DNA of 64,000 nt from Streptomyces sp. NBC_01216 (GTDB lineage: Bacteria > Actinomycetota > Actinomycetes > Streptomycetales > Streptomycetaceae): NCBI RefSeq assembly GCF_035994945.1, contig NZ_CP108677.1, positions 3,410,001 to 3,474,000 of the forward strand. Reading direction: 5' to 3'. Of this stretch, positions 46,831 through 55,661 are shown in pieces (positions within the stretch are counted from its first letter, which is position 1; every line of letters begins with the position of its first letter). The notes beneath the pieces are model-generated. The model was not told where the DNA came from. It searched no databases and worked only from the letters and a program-made list of their open reading frames with translations. The translations under genes and the position numbers were made by a program.

Positions 46831-46973
46831 CGCTGGGACCCTCCTGGTTTGGGCCCGGGGGTCGACCTGGGCCGGTAGAGGAAGGAAACTGGCGACCGGG
46901 GCCGTGACAGAATGGTGAATCGAGATCACTCACGGTTCATTCATCTCATCCGACGGCCAGGGCGGGGGCTTTG

Positions 46974-47945
46974 ATGGACGCGCGGGACGACGCCTTGACG
47001 GTCGAGCAGGCCGCCGAAGCGTTCGCGGCGGAGGTCGCCTACTGGCGCGAGGTGCGGGGGCTGGCCAAGCGGGAGTTAGCCAGAAGGATGGGCTTCGACC
47101 CGTCCTACGTGAGCCACGTCGAGTCGGGCCGGCACAAGCCGACCGAGGACTTCGCCCGCCGCGCGGAGGAGGCCCTGAACGCGGGCAAGGCCATCTGGAA
47201 GCGCTGGCTGGACTACGAGACGGCCAAGGCTCCCGTGGCACCAGCGGCGGCCGTACCCGCCCCCCGCAGGGCCGAGCAGCCGTACGCGACCGGCTCGGCG
47301 ATCGTCGTCGAGCACGACGCGGCCCACCTCGACTACGACGGGCGCCACTACCGGCTCACGATGCGCCGGCTGCTGCGGAACACCGGCAGTGAGCCGATCA
47401 CCCGCTACCTGATCCGCATCAGCGTCGACCGCTACCCGGGCGAGCCGGAACGGTCCAACGCCCACTACCGCGAGCACCCGCTGACCTGGGACGAGCTCGC
47501 CCTGACCGCGACCTGCCGCGGCGAGGCGATGCGCTGGCAGGCCAAGCACGACCGCGACGCCTTCAAGGAGGTGTGGCTGCTGTTCGAAAACGAGCAGGGC
47601 CGCTTCCCTCTCTACCCGGGCGAGTCGGTGTGGATCGAGTACGCCTACTCCGTGGGCGAGGAGAAGTGGGGCCGCTGGTTCCAGCGCGCCGTCCGCCTGC
47701 CCACCGAGCACCTGGCGGTCGAACTCGCCTTCCCCGCCGAGCTCGACCCCGCTGTGTGGGGCACCGAGACATCCATGACCGCCGAGGCGGCGCCGCTGCG
47801 AACGGCCCCGGTCCAGCGCGAGGAGAACGGGATGCGGGTCTTCTCCTGGAGCACGTCCACACCCGCACTCCACGCCCGGTACCGTCTGGAATGGCGGTTC
47901 CGGGCGCGACCCGAACGTGAAGCGAACCAAGGGGAGTTCAGGTGA
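46974..47945 (+). CDS. XRE-type HTH regulator with large C-terminal domain
   Basis: 323 aa from the ATG at 46974. A helix-turn-helix of the Cro/CI type lies at about 20-75 (RGLAKRELARRMGFDPSYVSHVESGRHKPT). After a Pro/Ala linker comes a 230-residue all-beta-looking domain (YRLTMRRLLRNTGSEPITRYLIRISVDRYPGEPERS, then GESVWIEYAYSVGEEKWGRWFQRAV) that may sense a ligand. It is divergent from the glycosyltransferase operon and overlaps the deformylase start by 4 bases. It probably regulates both flanking units. Confidence 0.88.
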   Translation: MDARDDALTVEQAAEAFAAEVAYWREVRGLAKRELARRMGFDPSYVSHVESGRHKPTEDFARRAEEALNAGKAIWKRWLDYETAKAPVAPAAAVPAPRRAEQPYATGSAIVVEHDAAHLDYDGRHYRLTMRRLLRNTGSEPITRYLIRISVDRYPGEPERSNAHYREHPLTWDELALTATCRGEAMRWQAKHDRDAFKEVWLLFENEQGRFPLYPGESVWIEYAYSVGEEKWGRWFQRAVRLPTEHLAVELAFPAELDPAVWGTETSMTAEAAPLRTAPVQREENGMRVFSWSTSTPALHARYRLEWRFRARPEREANQGEFR

Positions 47946-48511
47946 TCCAGGTGCGGCCCAGCGAGCAGATGCGTGGCCTCGGCGTCGTGCAGAACGGAGC
48001 CCCCGTCCTTGCTGAGCCCGCCCGTGCCTTCGACCTGTCGGCCGAGCGCGAGACTGCCGAGCAGGTCATCGAGCAGCTTTTCTCCGCGATGGAGCGCATC
48101 GGGCAGGTCCATCCGTTCGCCAAGGGCATGGGCATCGCGGCCCCGCAGATCGCGATCGGCCGGGCCGCCGCTGTGGTCCAGCCTCCTGACCCCGGCGCCC
48201 CGGCGATCGTCCTGCTGAACCCCCGTATCACCGACCGCTCCAGCGACGAGGACGAGCAGTACGAGGGCTGCCTGTCGTTCTTCGACGTCCGCGGCCTGGT
48301 CCCCCGGCCGCTACGGATCACCGTGGAGACCACGACGCTGGAGGGCCAACTGGTGACCACCACCTACGAACGCGGACTCGCCCGGCTGGTCCACCACGAG
48401 ATCGACCACCTCGATGGCCTGCTCTACACCGTCCGGATGCGGACGGGCGTCGCTCCGATTCCTGTCGAGCAGTACCGCCAGACCGGCCGCTCGTGGGCCT
48501 ACGAGCAGTAG
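47942..48511 (+). CDS. def: peptide deformylase, accessory copy
   Basis: 189 aa, GTG at 47942 overlapping the regulator stop. All three motifs are present: GMGIAAPQ (motif 1), YEGCLSFF (motif 2, metal Cys) and HHEIDHLDGLLY (motif 3, HExxH metal and catalytic residues), so an active Fe/Zn hydrolase is expected. It removes formyl from N-terminal fMet. As a mobile-element cargo gene it is presumably additional to the chromosomal enzyme and could confer resistance to deformylase inhibitors or process a specific product. Coupled to the XRE regulator. Confidence 0.93.
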   Translation: MIQVRPSEQMRGLGVVQNGAPVLAEPARAFDLSAERETAEQVIEQLFSAMERIGQVHPFAKGMGIAAPQIAIGRAAAVVQPPDPGAPAIVLLNPRITDRSSDEDEQYEGCLSFFDVRGLVPRPLRITVETTTLEGQLVTTTYERGLARLVHHEIDHLDGLLYTVRMRTGVAPIPVEQYRQTGRSWAYEQ

Positions 48512-48643
48512 CGCCTGCCGGGCCGACAGGGGCGGTGAGCCGTCGGCATCGGCGTACCCAGCGGGAATGGGAACGCGGAGCGGCATCGGGGGATTCCTGC
48601 GCAGGTTCGGTGACTGCGGCTGGTGACGGTCGTTGGGCGGACC

Positions 48644-48880
48644 ATGAAGAAGATCATCACCGCCGCCGCACTCGCCCTCACGGCCCTCGCCCTGGCTGCT
48701 CCTGCTCACGCCGACGACGACAGCAACTTCGGCCCCGGAGCCAACGCCGCCAACAACTGGAACTTCAGCGCCGCCTCCGTCTGCTTCCAGGAACTGGCGG
48801 TCGTACCTGTGGGTGGCGCGTGGACGGGCGACACCTTCAACCACTGCACCAACGGCAACGTCATCAACCACGGAAACTGA
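48644..48880 (+). CDS. small secreted Asn-rich peptide with two Cys
   Basis: 78 aa from the ATG at 48644. Signal peptide MKKIITAAALALTALALAAPAHA, mature about 55 residues beginning DDDSNFGPGANAANNWN. Two Cys (ASVCFQEL and FNHCTNGN) about 25 residues apart could form a disulfide. The Asn/Gly character and the Cys pair around a Val-rich stretch faintly recall rodlins, but it is shorter; no family assigned. It lies 133 bases after the deformylase gene within the element. Confidence 0.65.
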   Translation: MKKIITAAALALTALALAAPAHADDDSNFGPGANAANNWNFSAASVCFQELAVVPVGGAWTGDTFNHCTNGNVINHGN

Positions 48881-48955
48881 CCACTCCATCCAGGAAAGCC
48901 AGCGACGGCGGGGCCAACACGTTTCGGTATTGGCCCCGCCGGTGTGCTCGGAGTG

Positions 48956-49945
48956 TCAGCTGCTCGTGATCAGGCGGGCGACGAGGGCCCGGGCAGCTGG
49001 GCTGAGGCCGTTGGTGATCTCCTGGGCGTAGGCGGTGTTCGGGCGGGCGGAGAGGTCCTGGACGACGCCCCAGTTCTCGGCGATGAGGTGGAGAGCCTGC
49101 CTGGATCGCTGGATGGTGTCCCGTCGGTGGACGGCGAACTCCTCGGCGCGCTGGTGTGCCTCGGGCCAGGTGATGTCTCCCCGTTCGACGAGCTCGGCCA
49201 GGGGCGGGGTGGTGTCGCCATCGGCGAGGCGGACGGTGTCGGCAGTGATCACGTACTGCCGGAGCCGTTCCGTCTCCAGCCGCTCGTTCAGCGTGGCTGT
49301 GGCGTCGGCGAGGGTGATCTCGCTTTCGGTGACCTGCTCGGCGAGGTCGGGGGCGTGCTCGCGGAGGTGGTCGTACTGCTTCTGTAGGGCAGCGGCCCGA
49401 GCCTTGCGCTCGGAGACTGTGTTGTAGGCGTTGTCGAGGCTGAGGGCGCCGATGCGGACCTGCTCGGCGAGCTCGCGGGAGTACGTGAGGACGACGTTGG
49501 CAGCGGAGAGGCGGCTGCGGCTGAGGCCGTGGGTCTTGGCCACGCGGCGCAGGGAGTGTCCCGAAAATGAACGGGCCATCACGGTGATCATGGCCCGCTG
49601 TCCCTTGCTGAGGTGTCGGCGGAAGATGTTCTTGGAGAAGATCAGCACCGTGGGGTCGCTGCCGGTGTAGGTGGTGAAGCGGGGCTCGACGCCGGCGATC
49701 TCGCAAGCGGCGAGACGGTTACGGCCGTCGAGGAGGACGCCGTCGGCATCGAGGACGATGTCCTCGTGCTGGCCCTCGGCCTTGATGGACTCGGCGAGGT
49801 CGAGCAGCTCGCCCTCGCTGAGCATCGGGAACAGGCTGGTGACGGGGGGGATCTTCAGGGCGGGCTTCTTGCTGTCGGCTACGGGGTCGGCACCCTGCGG
49901 GTGCGCTGCGGTGATGTAGGTGACTGGCTGCTGGGTGGCTGTCAT
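48956..49945 (-). CDS. ParB/Spo0J-domain protein of the element
   Basis: 329 aa. The ATG at 49945 follows AAGGAG. The ParB nuclease-like domain is at about 30-115 (LFPMLSEGELLDLAESIKAEGQ, LDADGVLLDGRNRLAACEIAGVEP, FSKNIFRRHLSKGQRAM), followed by an HTH region (HSLRRVAKTHGLSRSRLSAANVVL). No ParA is adjacent. It may bind a centromere-like or operator site in the element, or act as a regulator as KorB does. First in line after the relaxase on the same strand. Confidence 0.88.
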   Translation of the reverse strand: MTATQQPVTYITAAHPQGADPVADSKKPALKIPPVTSLFPMLSEGELLDLAESIKAEGQHEDIVLDADGVLLDGRNRLAACEIAGVEPRFTTYTGSDPTVLIFSKNIFRRHLSKGQRAMITVMARSFSGHSLRRVAKTHGLSRSRLSAANVVLTYSRELAEQVRIGALSLDNAYNTVSERKARAAALQKQYDHLREHAPDLAEQVTESEITLADATATLNERLETERLRQYVITADTVRLADGDTTPPLAELVERGDITWPEAHQRAEEFAVHRRDTIQRSRQALHLIAENWGVVQDLSARPNTAYAQEITNGLSPAARALVARLITSS

Positions 49946-49962
49946 AAGGCTCCTTCTGTCTG

Positions 49963-51675
49963 TCAGCGGCGGCGGTGGCGTTGCTCGGCGGGGGTCGGTG
50001 GTGCCGTGGCGGGCTGGGGGTTTCGGGCCTGGTGCGCGCTGGGCGCGGGCGCCATGGTGGAGCGGCTGCGGGCGGCTTCGGCGCGGGGGTTGGGGGCGGG
50101 GTTGCGGCTGGTGTGCCGGATGCGGGTGATCAGGACGCGGGCGGGTTGGCGGGCGGTGGTGAGTTCGCGTTGGGTGGCGGCTTCCTTGAGGAGCTGGTGG
50201 GGTTTGTGGCCGCCGGATTCGGCGTCGGCGAGGACGGTGGCGAGGGCCGGCCAGGCGGGGTCGTTGAGGATGCGGTCGGCGTGGTCGGGGACGGCCGCCC
50301 GTACGTCGTGGGCGAGGGTCCGGCGGGCCTGATCGCTCGGCTGGCGGGTGGCGAGGCTGCCGACGACGGGCGTGAGGGCGCGGTCGGCGGCGGCCTGGAG
50401 GTGGTGGAGCGTCTGGCGGGCGGCTTCGGCCTGGTGGGCGTGGTTCTTCGCCTCGTGCCAGCGGGCGGCGACGATCGTGGCCCAGACGAGGGCGGCCAGC
50501 AGGGTCGCCAGGGCGCTGCCGTCGGGGCCGTTGGCGGTGTGGGCGATGTCGCGGGCCGCTCGACGCAGGGTGGTGGCCGCCTGGTTCTCGGCGCGGATCT
50601 GGGAGCGCTGAGCGCGGGCGAATGCCCGTGAGGCTGCTCGTAGTTCGGCGTGGAGGTGGGCGGGGGCCTTCTGGGTGGTCGCTTCGATGAGTTCGCCGAG
50701 CGCGGTGATGCGGGCCTGGGCGTGGGCATCGTCGTCCATGCCGGTGCGAAGGGTGTCGAGGGCGTCGGTGGCCTGGTGCCAGGAGGTGGCAGGCTGGTCG
50801 CGGCGTGCGGTGGGGTGCTCCTCCGGCGTCGTGGTCTCCAGGCGGGCCTTGAGCTTGGGGAGGGTGAGGTCGGGGGCGATCTTGCCGCCGGGGTGGAAGA
50901 TCTGTTCGCCGTCCGTGTTGAGGTCGCCGGGGCGGCCGACGGCGTAGCCGAGGAGGTCTCCGGACGGTCCGCGGCGGGGTTTGACCGCGATGCCCATGGC
51001 TTCGAGGTAGGCGAGGAGTTCCTCGGCGCTGCCGGCGTGGGGGATGGCGGCGCGGATGCGGTCCTGGAGCCAGGAGCGGCTGGTCTGCTCCCAGCCGAGG
51101 CGTTCGGCCTTGTGCATCTCGGCCTGGGTGGGGCGGCGCCCGGCGGTGCGGTCGCCCTTCTTCAGCTGGCGCAGGCCGTAGTCGGTCTCGATCTGGCGGC
51201 AGGCGTCGCCGACGCGGATGCCGCTGTCGTGGAGCCTGGGGCGTCGGCCGTCCTCGCGGACGGTGGTGGCGAGGATGTGGATGTGGTCGTCCGCGTGGCG
51301 TACGGCGATCCACCGGCAGGCCAGGTCGTCGCCGGCCGGGGCGATGCCGGCGGCTTCGACGATGCGCTGGGCGATGTCGGCCCACTCGGTGTCGGAGAGG
51401 TGGCGGTCTTCGGGGGCGGTGCGGACGGGGCAGTGCCAGACGTGGTCGGTGACCTTCTTGCCGAACTCGCTGTTCCGAAGATGGACGGGCTCGTCGAGGT
51501 GGCGGGCGAGCTGGGTGAGGGTGGCGTCGGGGTCGCGTCCGGGGTCGGGCATGCCGAGCATGGCGAAGCCGGCGACGATGTGCGGGTCGGTGTGCTCGTC
51601 GTGGCGGCCGGGGCCGTAGAGGTAGGCGAGCAGGCCACGGGTGTTGGACCCGGCCGGTTTGATGGCGGCGATCAC
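49963..51675 (-). CDS. relaxase (mobilization nuclease)
   Basis: 570 aa, GTG at 51675, overlapping the MobC stop by 4 bases. The N-terminal relaxase domain (1-260) has an early Tyr pair (RGLLAYLYGPG) as candidate nucleophiles and the three-His metal site RHADDHIHILATTV. ERLGWEQTSRSWLQDRIR and GDLLGYAVGRPGD follow. The C-terminal 300 residues are Ala/Arg-rich and helical with one hydrophobic stretch (SALATLLAALVWATIVAARWH). It would nick the element's oriT and pilot single-stranded DNA. Confidence 0.88.
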   Translation of the reverse strand: MIAAIKPAGSNTRGLLAYLYGPGRHDEHTDPHIVAGFAMLGMPDPGRDPDATLTQLARHLDEPVHLRNSEFGKKVTDHVWHCPVRTAPEDRHLSDTEWADIAQRIVEAAGIAPAGDDLACRWIAVRHADDHIHILATTVREDGRRPRLHDSGIRVGDACRQIETDYGLRQLKKGDRTAGRRPTQAEMHKAERLGWEQTSRSWLQDRIRAAIPHAGSAEELLAYLEAMGIAVKPRRGPSGDLLGYAVGRPGDLNTDGEQIFHPGGKIAPDLTLPKLKARLETTTPEEHPTARRDQPATSWHQATDALDTLRTGMDDDAHAQARITALGELIEATTQKAPAHLHAELRAASRAFARAQRSQIRAENQAATTLRRAARDIAHTANGPDGSALATLLAALVWATIVAARWHEAKNHAHQAEAARQTLHHLQAAADRALTPVVGSLATRQPSDQARRTLAHDVRAAVPDHADRILNDPAWPALATVLADAESGGHKPHQLLKEAATQRELTTARQPARVLITRIRHTSRNPAPNPRAEAARSRSTMAPAPSAHQARNPQPATAPPTPAEQRHRRR

Positions 51676-52406
51676 GCGGCCAGGTCCTTCCTGGAGTCGG
51701 CGGGTTCGCGCAGGGCCTCGGCGATCAGCTCCAGCAGGCGGTGGAGCTCGTCGAGACGGTGGCGGATGTCGGGTGGGGTGAGGCCGCTGTTCAGGGCGCG
51801 GGCGATCTGGTTGACGTTGACGCCGATCCGGTTGAGCTCGCGCAGCACCTGGGCGCGGAACATGTGGGTGCGGCGGCGGTCCTCGGACAGCGGCAGGTTC
51901 GCCGTGAACCTGCCGGACACGAACGCAAGGACGATGTCGGCGGCGAAGCCGGATTCCCCCTTGTAGCCGTGCTCGACGGCAGCCTCCTTGAGGCCGGCGT
52001 GCTCGTCGCCGGTGAACCGCAGCGGGCCGACACGGACGGTCCGCTTGGTACCGGTGAAACGTCGGATCGCCGGCTGCACGCTCTGCACCGCTCGCTCGCC
52101 GACTGTCGGTTCTGTGGGGGGTGCGGGGCGGAGGATCTGCTGCTGGACGGCGTGCAGTTCGTCCGGGTCGGGGCCGCCCTCGGCCCCGACCTCCCGGTCC
52201 GGCGCCCCCTGGCGTCGGGCCGTCTCCGCCACCCCCGGGGCGGAGAACCCCGAAGACCGGCCTTGAGTCGGACTCGGGGTACTACTGGCTCCGCCAGGAG
52301 CAGCCCGTCCGAACGCCCGCCGCAAACGCCCCAGCAGCGTAGACGACTTCGCCAGCGACGACAGCTCGTCGGAACGGTGATCGGCGTGGTGGGGGTCGTG
52401 CGTCAC
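51672..52406 (-). CDS. mobC: MobC-like relaxosome accessory protein
   Basis: 244 aa, GTG at 52406. The first 110 residues are low-complexity. The C-terminal 130 form the MobC domain: GPLRFTGDEHAGLKEAAVEHGYKGESGFAADIVLAFVSGRF, then RRRTHMFRAQVLRELNRIGVNVNQIARALNSG, the conserved LNxIGxNxNQIA motif. It binds oriT DNA and recruits the relaxase encoded immediately downstream, so oriT may lie close, probably in the 44-base gap or upstream. Confidence 0.88.
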   Translation of the reverse strand: MTHDPHHADHRSDELSSLAKSSTLLGRLRRAFGRAAPGGASSTPSPTQGRSSGFSAPGVAETARRQGAPDREVGAEGGPDPDELHAVQQQILRPAPPTEPTVGERAVQSVQPAIRRFTGTKRTVRVGPLRFTGDEHAGLKEAAVEHGYKGESGFAADIVLAFVSGRFTANLPLSEDRRRTHMFRAQVLRELNRIGVNVNQIARALNSGLTPPDIRHRLDELHRLLELIAEALREPADSRKDLAA

Positions 52407-52450
52407 GATCGGGATCTCCGGGACGGGAGGGAGGACGGGAGAGGTGGTCG

Positions 52451-53710
52451 TCAGCCGTTGCGGGAAGTGCTCAGTTCGGCCTTGACCGCGCGGACGATGG
52501 CACCGGCGTCGTCGCTGGCGACCGTGTATCCGTCGCCGCGTACGGCCTGCTCCAGGAGGTCGCGGGACAGGCGGCCGTGCTTGTCATGGAGCTGGTGGGC
52601 GTAGTCGCGAAGGACGTCGGCGGTGGCGCGCGGTTTGCCGCCGGCCCGTTTCCGCTTCGACGTGGGGCGTTTGGCAGGTGGGATGTGCGGGCCGTTGCCC
52701 GTGGGCGGCGGAGTCGCCTCTTGCGGCAGGGCCGACCGATTCGGGCGGGCCGTCGATTCCGGGCCGGAACGGGCGGTCTGTTCCGGGCTGGAACGGGCAG
52801 TGGGATTCGGGCGGGCGCCTGGGTGGGTTTCCTCGTCGCCCGGATCTGACGGATGCGGACGGGCGATGTCCTCTGCCCGGCCCTTGCCGTCCGCCTGCCC
52901 GTCGCCGTCCGCCCGGGAGTGGTCGGGCTGTGCTGCGGGCTGCCCGGCGGGCGTGGTCCAGCGCCCGGGCAGGTCGATGGTGGCCAGGGCGGCTGCTTGG
53001 CGGCGGGTGGCGAGCTGGCGCAGCAGCTGCTCGTTCCGGCGCTGGTCGATATCGATGCCGGAGCGGGCGAGGGCCTTGGACAGGCGGCGCACCATGCGTC
53101 GGCCCGCCCGCCCGGTGCGCTGCTCGGGCGTCATCTCGGCGAGGCGGGAGGCCAGGGCGACGGCCCGGTGCGTGGCCCGGTCGCGGATGATCTCGGCGGC
53201 GCCCTGGTCCTGCTCGACGATCCCCAGGCGGGCGAGCAGCCGCTCGCGGGCCTGCAGTGTGAGGACGGCGGCGAGCCCGCGGGATGCGGCGTCGGGGGTC
53301 CGCTGGCGCAACTCGATGCCCATGGCCAGGTGCCACAGCACGGCGGCCATCACCGGGCCGGTGAAGGCACGCACGGTTCCGCCGACCGGGCCGGACTCGG
53401 CGTAGGCGGGGATGGTCTGCATCGTGGTGATCACCCAGACCAAGACTCCAGGCAGACCCGCCGCCCGCCTCGGCCCGTGCAGGTTCTGGCGAGCCATCAG
53501 GGCCATCGAGAACAGGGCGAGCTCGGCGGCGGCGAACATCGCGGTGCGCTCGGCGGTGTTGCGCATGTCGAGGTAGTGGGCGGCGAACCGCCAGCTCGTG
53601 TCCGCGCTGTAGGCGGTGCACACGAGCGCCGCCACGGTCGCTGTGACAACGGCGACCGAGAGACGCCGCTTCCGATCGCGGGTGTGGCCTTGGCTAGATA
53701 GGGCCCTCAT
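52451..53710 (-). CDS. DUF2637-like membrane protein
   Basis: 419 aa from the ATG at 53710, preceded by GGGAG. Four hydrophobic helices within the first 130 residues. A long Pro/Gln/Ser-rich cytoplasmic linker (about 250-340) leads to a basic segment (RPTSKRKRAGGKPR) and a small C-terminal helical domain (LLEQAVRGDGYTVASDDAGAIVRAVKAEL). Similar proteins recur in actinobacterial conjugative plasmids and may aid spread, but the function is not established. Confidence 0.75.
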   Translation of the reverse strand: MRALSSQGHTRDRKRRLSVAVVTATVAALVCTAYSADTSWRFAAHYLDMRNTAERTAMFAAAELALFSMALMARQNLHGPRRAAGLPGVLVWVITTMQTIPAYAESGPVGGTVRAFTGPVMAAVLWHLAMGIELRQRTPDAASRGLAAVLTLQARERLLARLGIVEQDQGAAEIIRDRATHRAVALASRLAEMTPEQRTGRAGRRMVRRLSKALARSGIDIDQRRNEQLLRQLATRRQAAALATIDLPGRWTTPAGQPAAQPDHSRADGDGQADGKGRAEDIARPHPSDPGDEETHPGARPNPTARSSPEQTARSGPESTARPNRSALPQEATPPPTGNGPHIPPAKRPTSKRKRAGGKPRATADVLRDYAHQLHDKHGRLSRDLLEQAVRGDGYTVASDDAGAIVRAVKAELSTSRNG

Positions 53711-53815
53711 GCCCGCACTCCCGTCGCCGTGACGACGAGCTCTGGGGCGGTGCCGGCCTGGGGTGCGGTGACGAGCAAGGGTGGTTCTCCACGAGCTATG
53801 AGGGCGGGGCGCTTA

Positions 53816-53845
53816 CGCTGCCCCCTCTCCAAGGAGGGGGCAGCG
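53816..53845 (-). terminator. terminator of DnaB-like gene
   Basis: A perfect 12-bp stem CGCTGCCCCCTC (53816-53827 with 53834-53845) and 6-nt loop lies downstream of the helicase gene on the minus strand. Confidence 0.75.
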
Positions 53846-53980
53846 CGTACGCGCCAAGGGTGTGAATGCGCCGTTCGATGGCGCGTAGGCGTCTGATCTG
53901 CGGTTTCCCGAGATTCGTACGCGGCGAAGGCGGTGCGTACGCGCCCTCGGCGGGTCGGGGCGCGTACGGCACCGCGTACG
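53846..53980. repeat. five CGTACG-centred repeats
   Basis: CGTACG occurs at 53846, 53916, 53936, 53963 and 53975, several in the longer form GCGTACGCGCC (53845, 53935). The 135-base non-coding block lies between the helicase and membrane-protein genes. It may be an iteron-like origin, a ParB site or a promoter operator array. Confidence 0.6.
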
Positions 53981-53990
53981 GGTCCGCCGG

Positions 53991-55532
53991 TCAGGAAACG
54001 GTGGTCATGTGGCGGGTGACGGCCGTCCAGCGGGTCGCCTGGCCGCCCCCGGTGCCGCCGCCGGCACCGGTCTCCTGGGTGGCGTGTCCGCTCTTGGTGA
54101 GGTTCTCCAGGCGACGCCTCGCCCTGGCGATGTCCGCCGCGATGGGCTTCTCCTCGCCGGTGATCTGGGTGGCGAGCTGACGGGCGGTGAGCCCGTTCGC
54201 GCCCGCCTGCCGCAGGAGGGTCAGCGGGTCGAGGCTCGTGTCGACGCGCGAGGTGCCACGAGGGTGGTCGTGGATGATCGGCAGCGGGCCGATCTCGTCG
54301 TCGATCGTCTTGAGGTGGTGGAGGTGGACCACCGGGTCCCCTGCCGCGCCGCTGAGGAACAGGACGCTTCCCGCGCCGGCGGTGAACCAAGCCGAGCCGT
54401 AGACCTGGTCGAGGACAGGGCGCTGGGTGCGCGAGGCGTCGGGACCCTGCTTGCGCTGGTGGTGCAGTTCGAGAAGCTCGACGCCGTTGCGCAGGAGCTG
54501 CTGGCGGGCGTTGTTGTACGCGAGGCCGGCCTCGTCGTCGGTGAGCTTGCCGACCACGTCCTTGAGGCTGTCGATCACCACGGTGTCCGCCCCGTGTTCG
54601 GCGGCCAGCTCGGCGAGAAGCTGCGGCTCGGTGTTGAGCGAGGCGGGCAGCGGTCCCGACCAGAAGACCAGGCGCCGGCGCAAGATGTCCCGGTCGGCCT
54701 GGTGCACGACCCGGGTGAAGGCACGGGCGAGCTGGCTGGGCCGGTCCGCGGCGATGTAGAGGACCTTCTCGCCCTCGCGCACGGGCATGTCCAGGACCTG
54801 GGAGAGCAGGCCGAGGCGGGCGAGGACGATCTGCTGCGCGATCGTCGACTTTCCGACGCCTGGTGGCCCGACGAGCATCAGGCTCTCACCCGAGGCCCAT
54901 GCCGCTTTTCCCGGCGTCCCCCACACGGGCTCGGTGGTGGCCGGGGTGTCGGTGACGAACGACCAGCCGTCCACGGCGTACCGCTGGAGTCGGCCGTCGG
55001 AGCTGCGGCGGGCTCGGTCGGCGGCCTCGCTCAGCGATGCCGCCAGCAGGCTTCGTACCTCGGCCGGGTCAGCTCCCGGCGCGGTGGCGCCCTGGAGCAC
55101 GCGGACTGCCGTGGCCTGCAGGACGCGCAGGTCGGCATGGCTACGGATGATGTCCGCGTAGTACGAGGCACCCGACCCCACGGCCGCCGAGGTCGCCAGG
55201 GAATGCAGGTACTGGGGGCCGCCGACGCGCGTGAGGTCGCCCGTGGACTTCAGCTGGTGGGACAGGGCGATCGCGTCGGTCGGCGCTTCCTGCCTGCGCA
55301 GTTCCAGCAGGGCGTGCCAGATCGTGGTGTGCGCGGGCCGGAAGAAGTCCCCCGGCTCCAGCACCTGCCGGACCTCGTCGATGACCGCGCCCTGGAACAT
55401 ACAGGCCCCGAGTACGGCCTTCTCGGCCTCCGCGTCGTGAGGCGGGGTGGCCGTGACGCCGATCGCGTCCTGCGGGCTGGGGTGGGAGTGAGTGAATGGT
55501 GCTTGCCACTGAGGGGTCGTACCCTGGGGCAC
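53991..55532 (-). CDS. DnaB-like replicative helicase/AAA ATPase
   Basis: 513 aa. The GTG at 55532 follows AAGGAAG; upstream frame to 55637 lacks support. A DnaB N-terminal domain (about 25-120: PPHDAEAEKAVLGACMFQGAVIDEVRQVLEPGDFFRPAHTTIW) precedes a RecA-like ATPase with Walker A GPPGVGKST and Walker B DTVVIDSLKDVV. The C-terminal winged-helix part has LTARQLATQITGEEKPIAADIARARRRLENL. It probably unwinds the excised circle or loads at its origin. No Rep or primase gene accompanies it. Confidence 0.87.
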   Translation of the reverse strand: MPQGTTPQWQAPFTHSHPSPQDAIGVTATPPHDAEAEKAVLGACMFQGAVIDEVRQVLEPGDFFRPAHTTIWHALLELRRQEAPTDAIALSHQLKSTGDLTRVGGPQYLHSLATSAAVGSGASYYADIIRSHADLRVLQATAVRVLQGATAPGADPAEVRSLLAASLSEAADRARRSSDGRLQRYAVDGWSFVTDTPATTEPVWGTPGKAAWASGESLMLVGPPGVGKSTIAQQIVLARLGLLSQVLDMPVREGEKVLYIAADRPSQLARAFTRVVHQADRDILRRRLVFWSGPLPASLNTEPQLLAELAAEHGADTVVIDSLKDVVGKLTDDEAGLAYNNARQQLLRNGVELLELHHQRKQGPDASRTQRPVLDQVYGSAWFTAGAGSVLFLSGAAGDPVVHLHHLKTIDDEIGPLPIIHDHPRGTSRVDTSLDPLTLLRQAGANGLTARQLATQITGEEKPIAADIARARRRLENLTKSGHATQETGAGGGTGGGQATRWTAVTRHMTTVS

Positions 55533-55624
55533 AGAGCTTCCTTGTCTCGGGCCGATACGGACTGGCAGGTCCCGGCACCGTGTAGATCGTTTTGGGCGGT
55601 CGTCTTGGGAGTTGCTGCGGCCTT

Positions 55625-55638
55625 GGTGCTCCAACACC
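55625..55638. promoter_or_regulatory. operator-like motif, copy 1
   Basis: GGTGCTCCAACACC, a gapped inverted repeat (GGTG...CACC), lies about 95 bases upstream of the helicase start codon. The same 14-mer recurs inside a longer palindrome at 55931-55950. Confidence 0.45.
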
Positions 55639-55661
55639 GGGGCCGCTTCTCTGTACGGATC

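Noticed and set aside
52451..53710. TraB/FtsK-type translocase in the membrane protein
   Set aside because: Four helices are present but no Walker A or B motif could be found.
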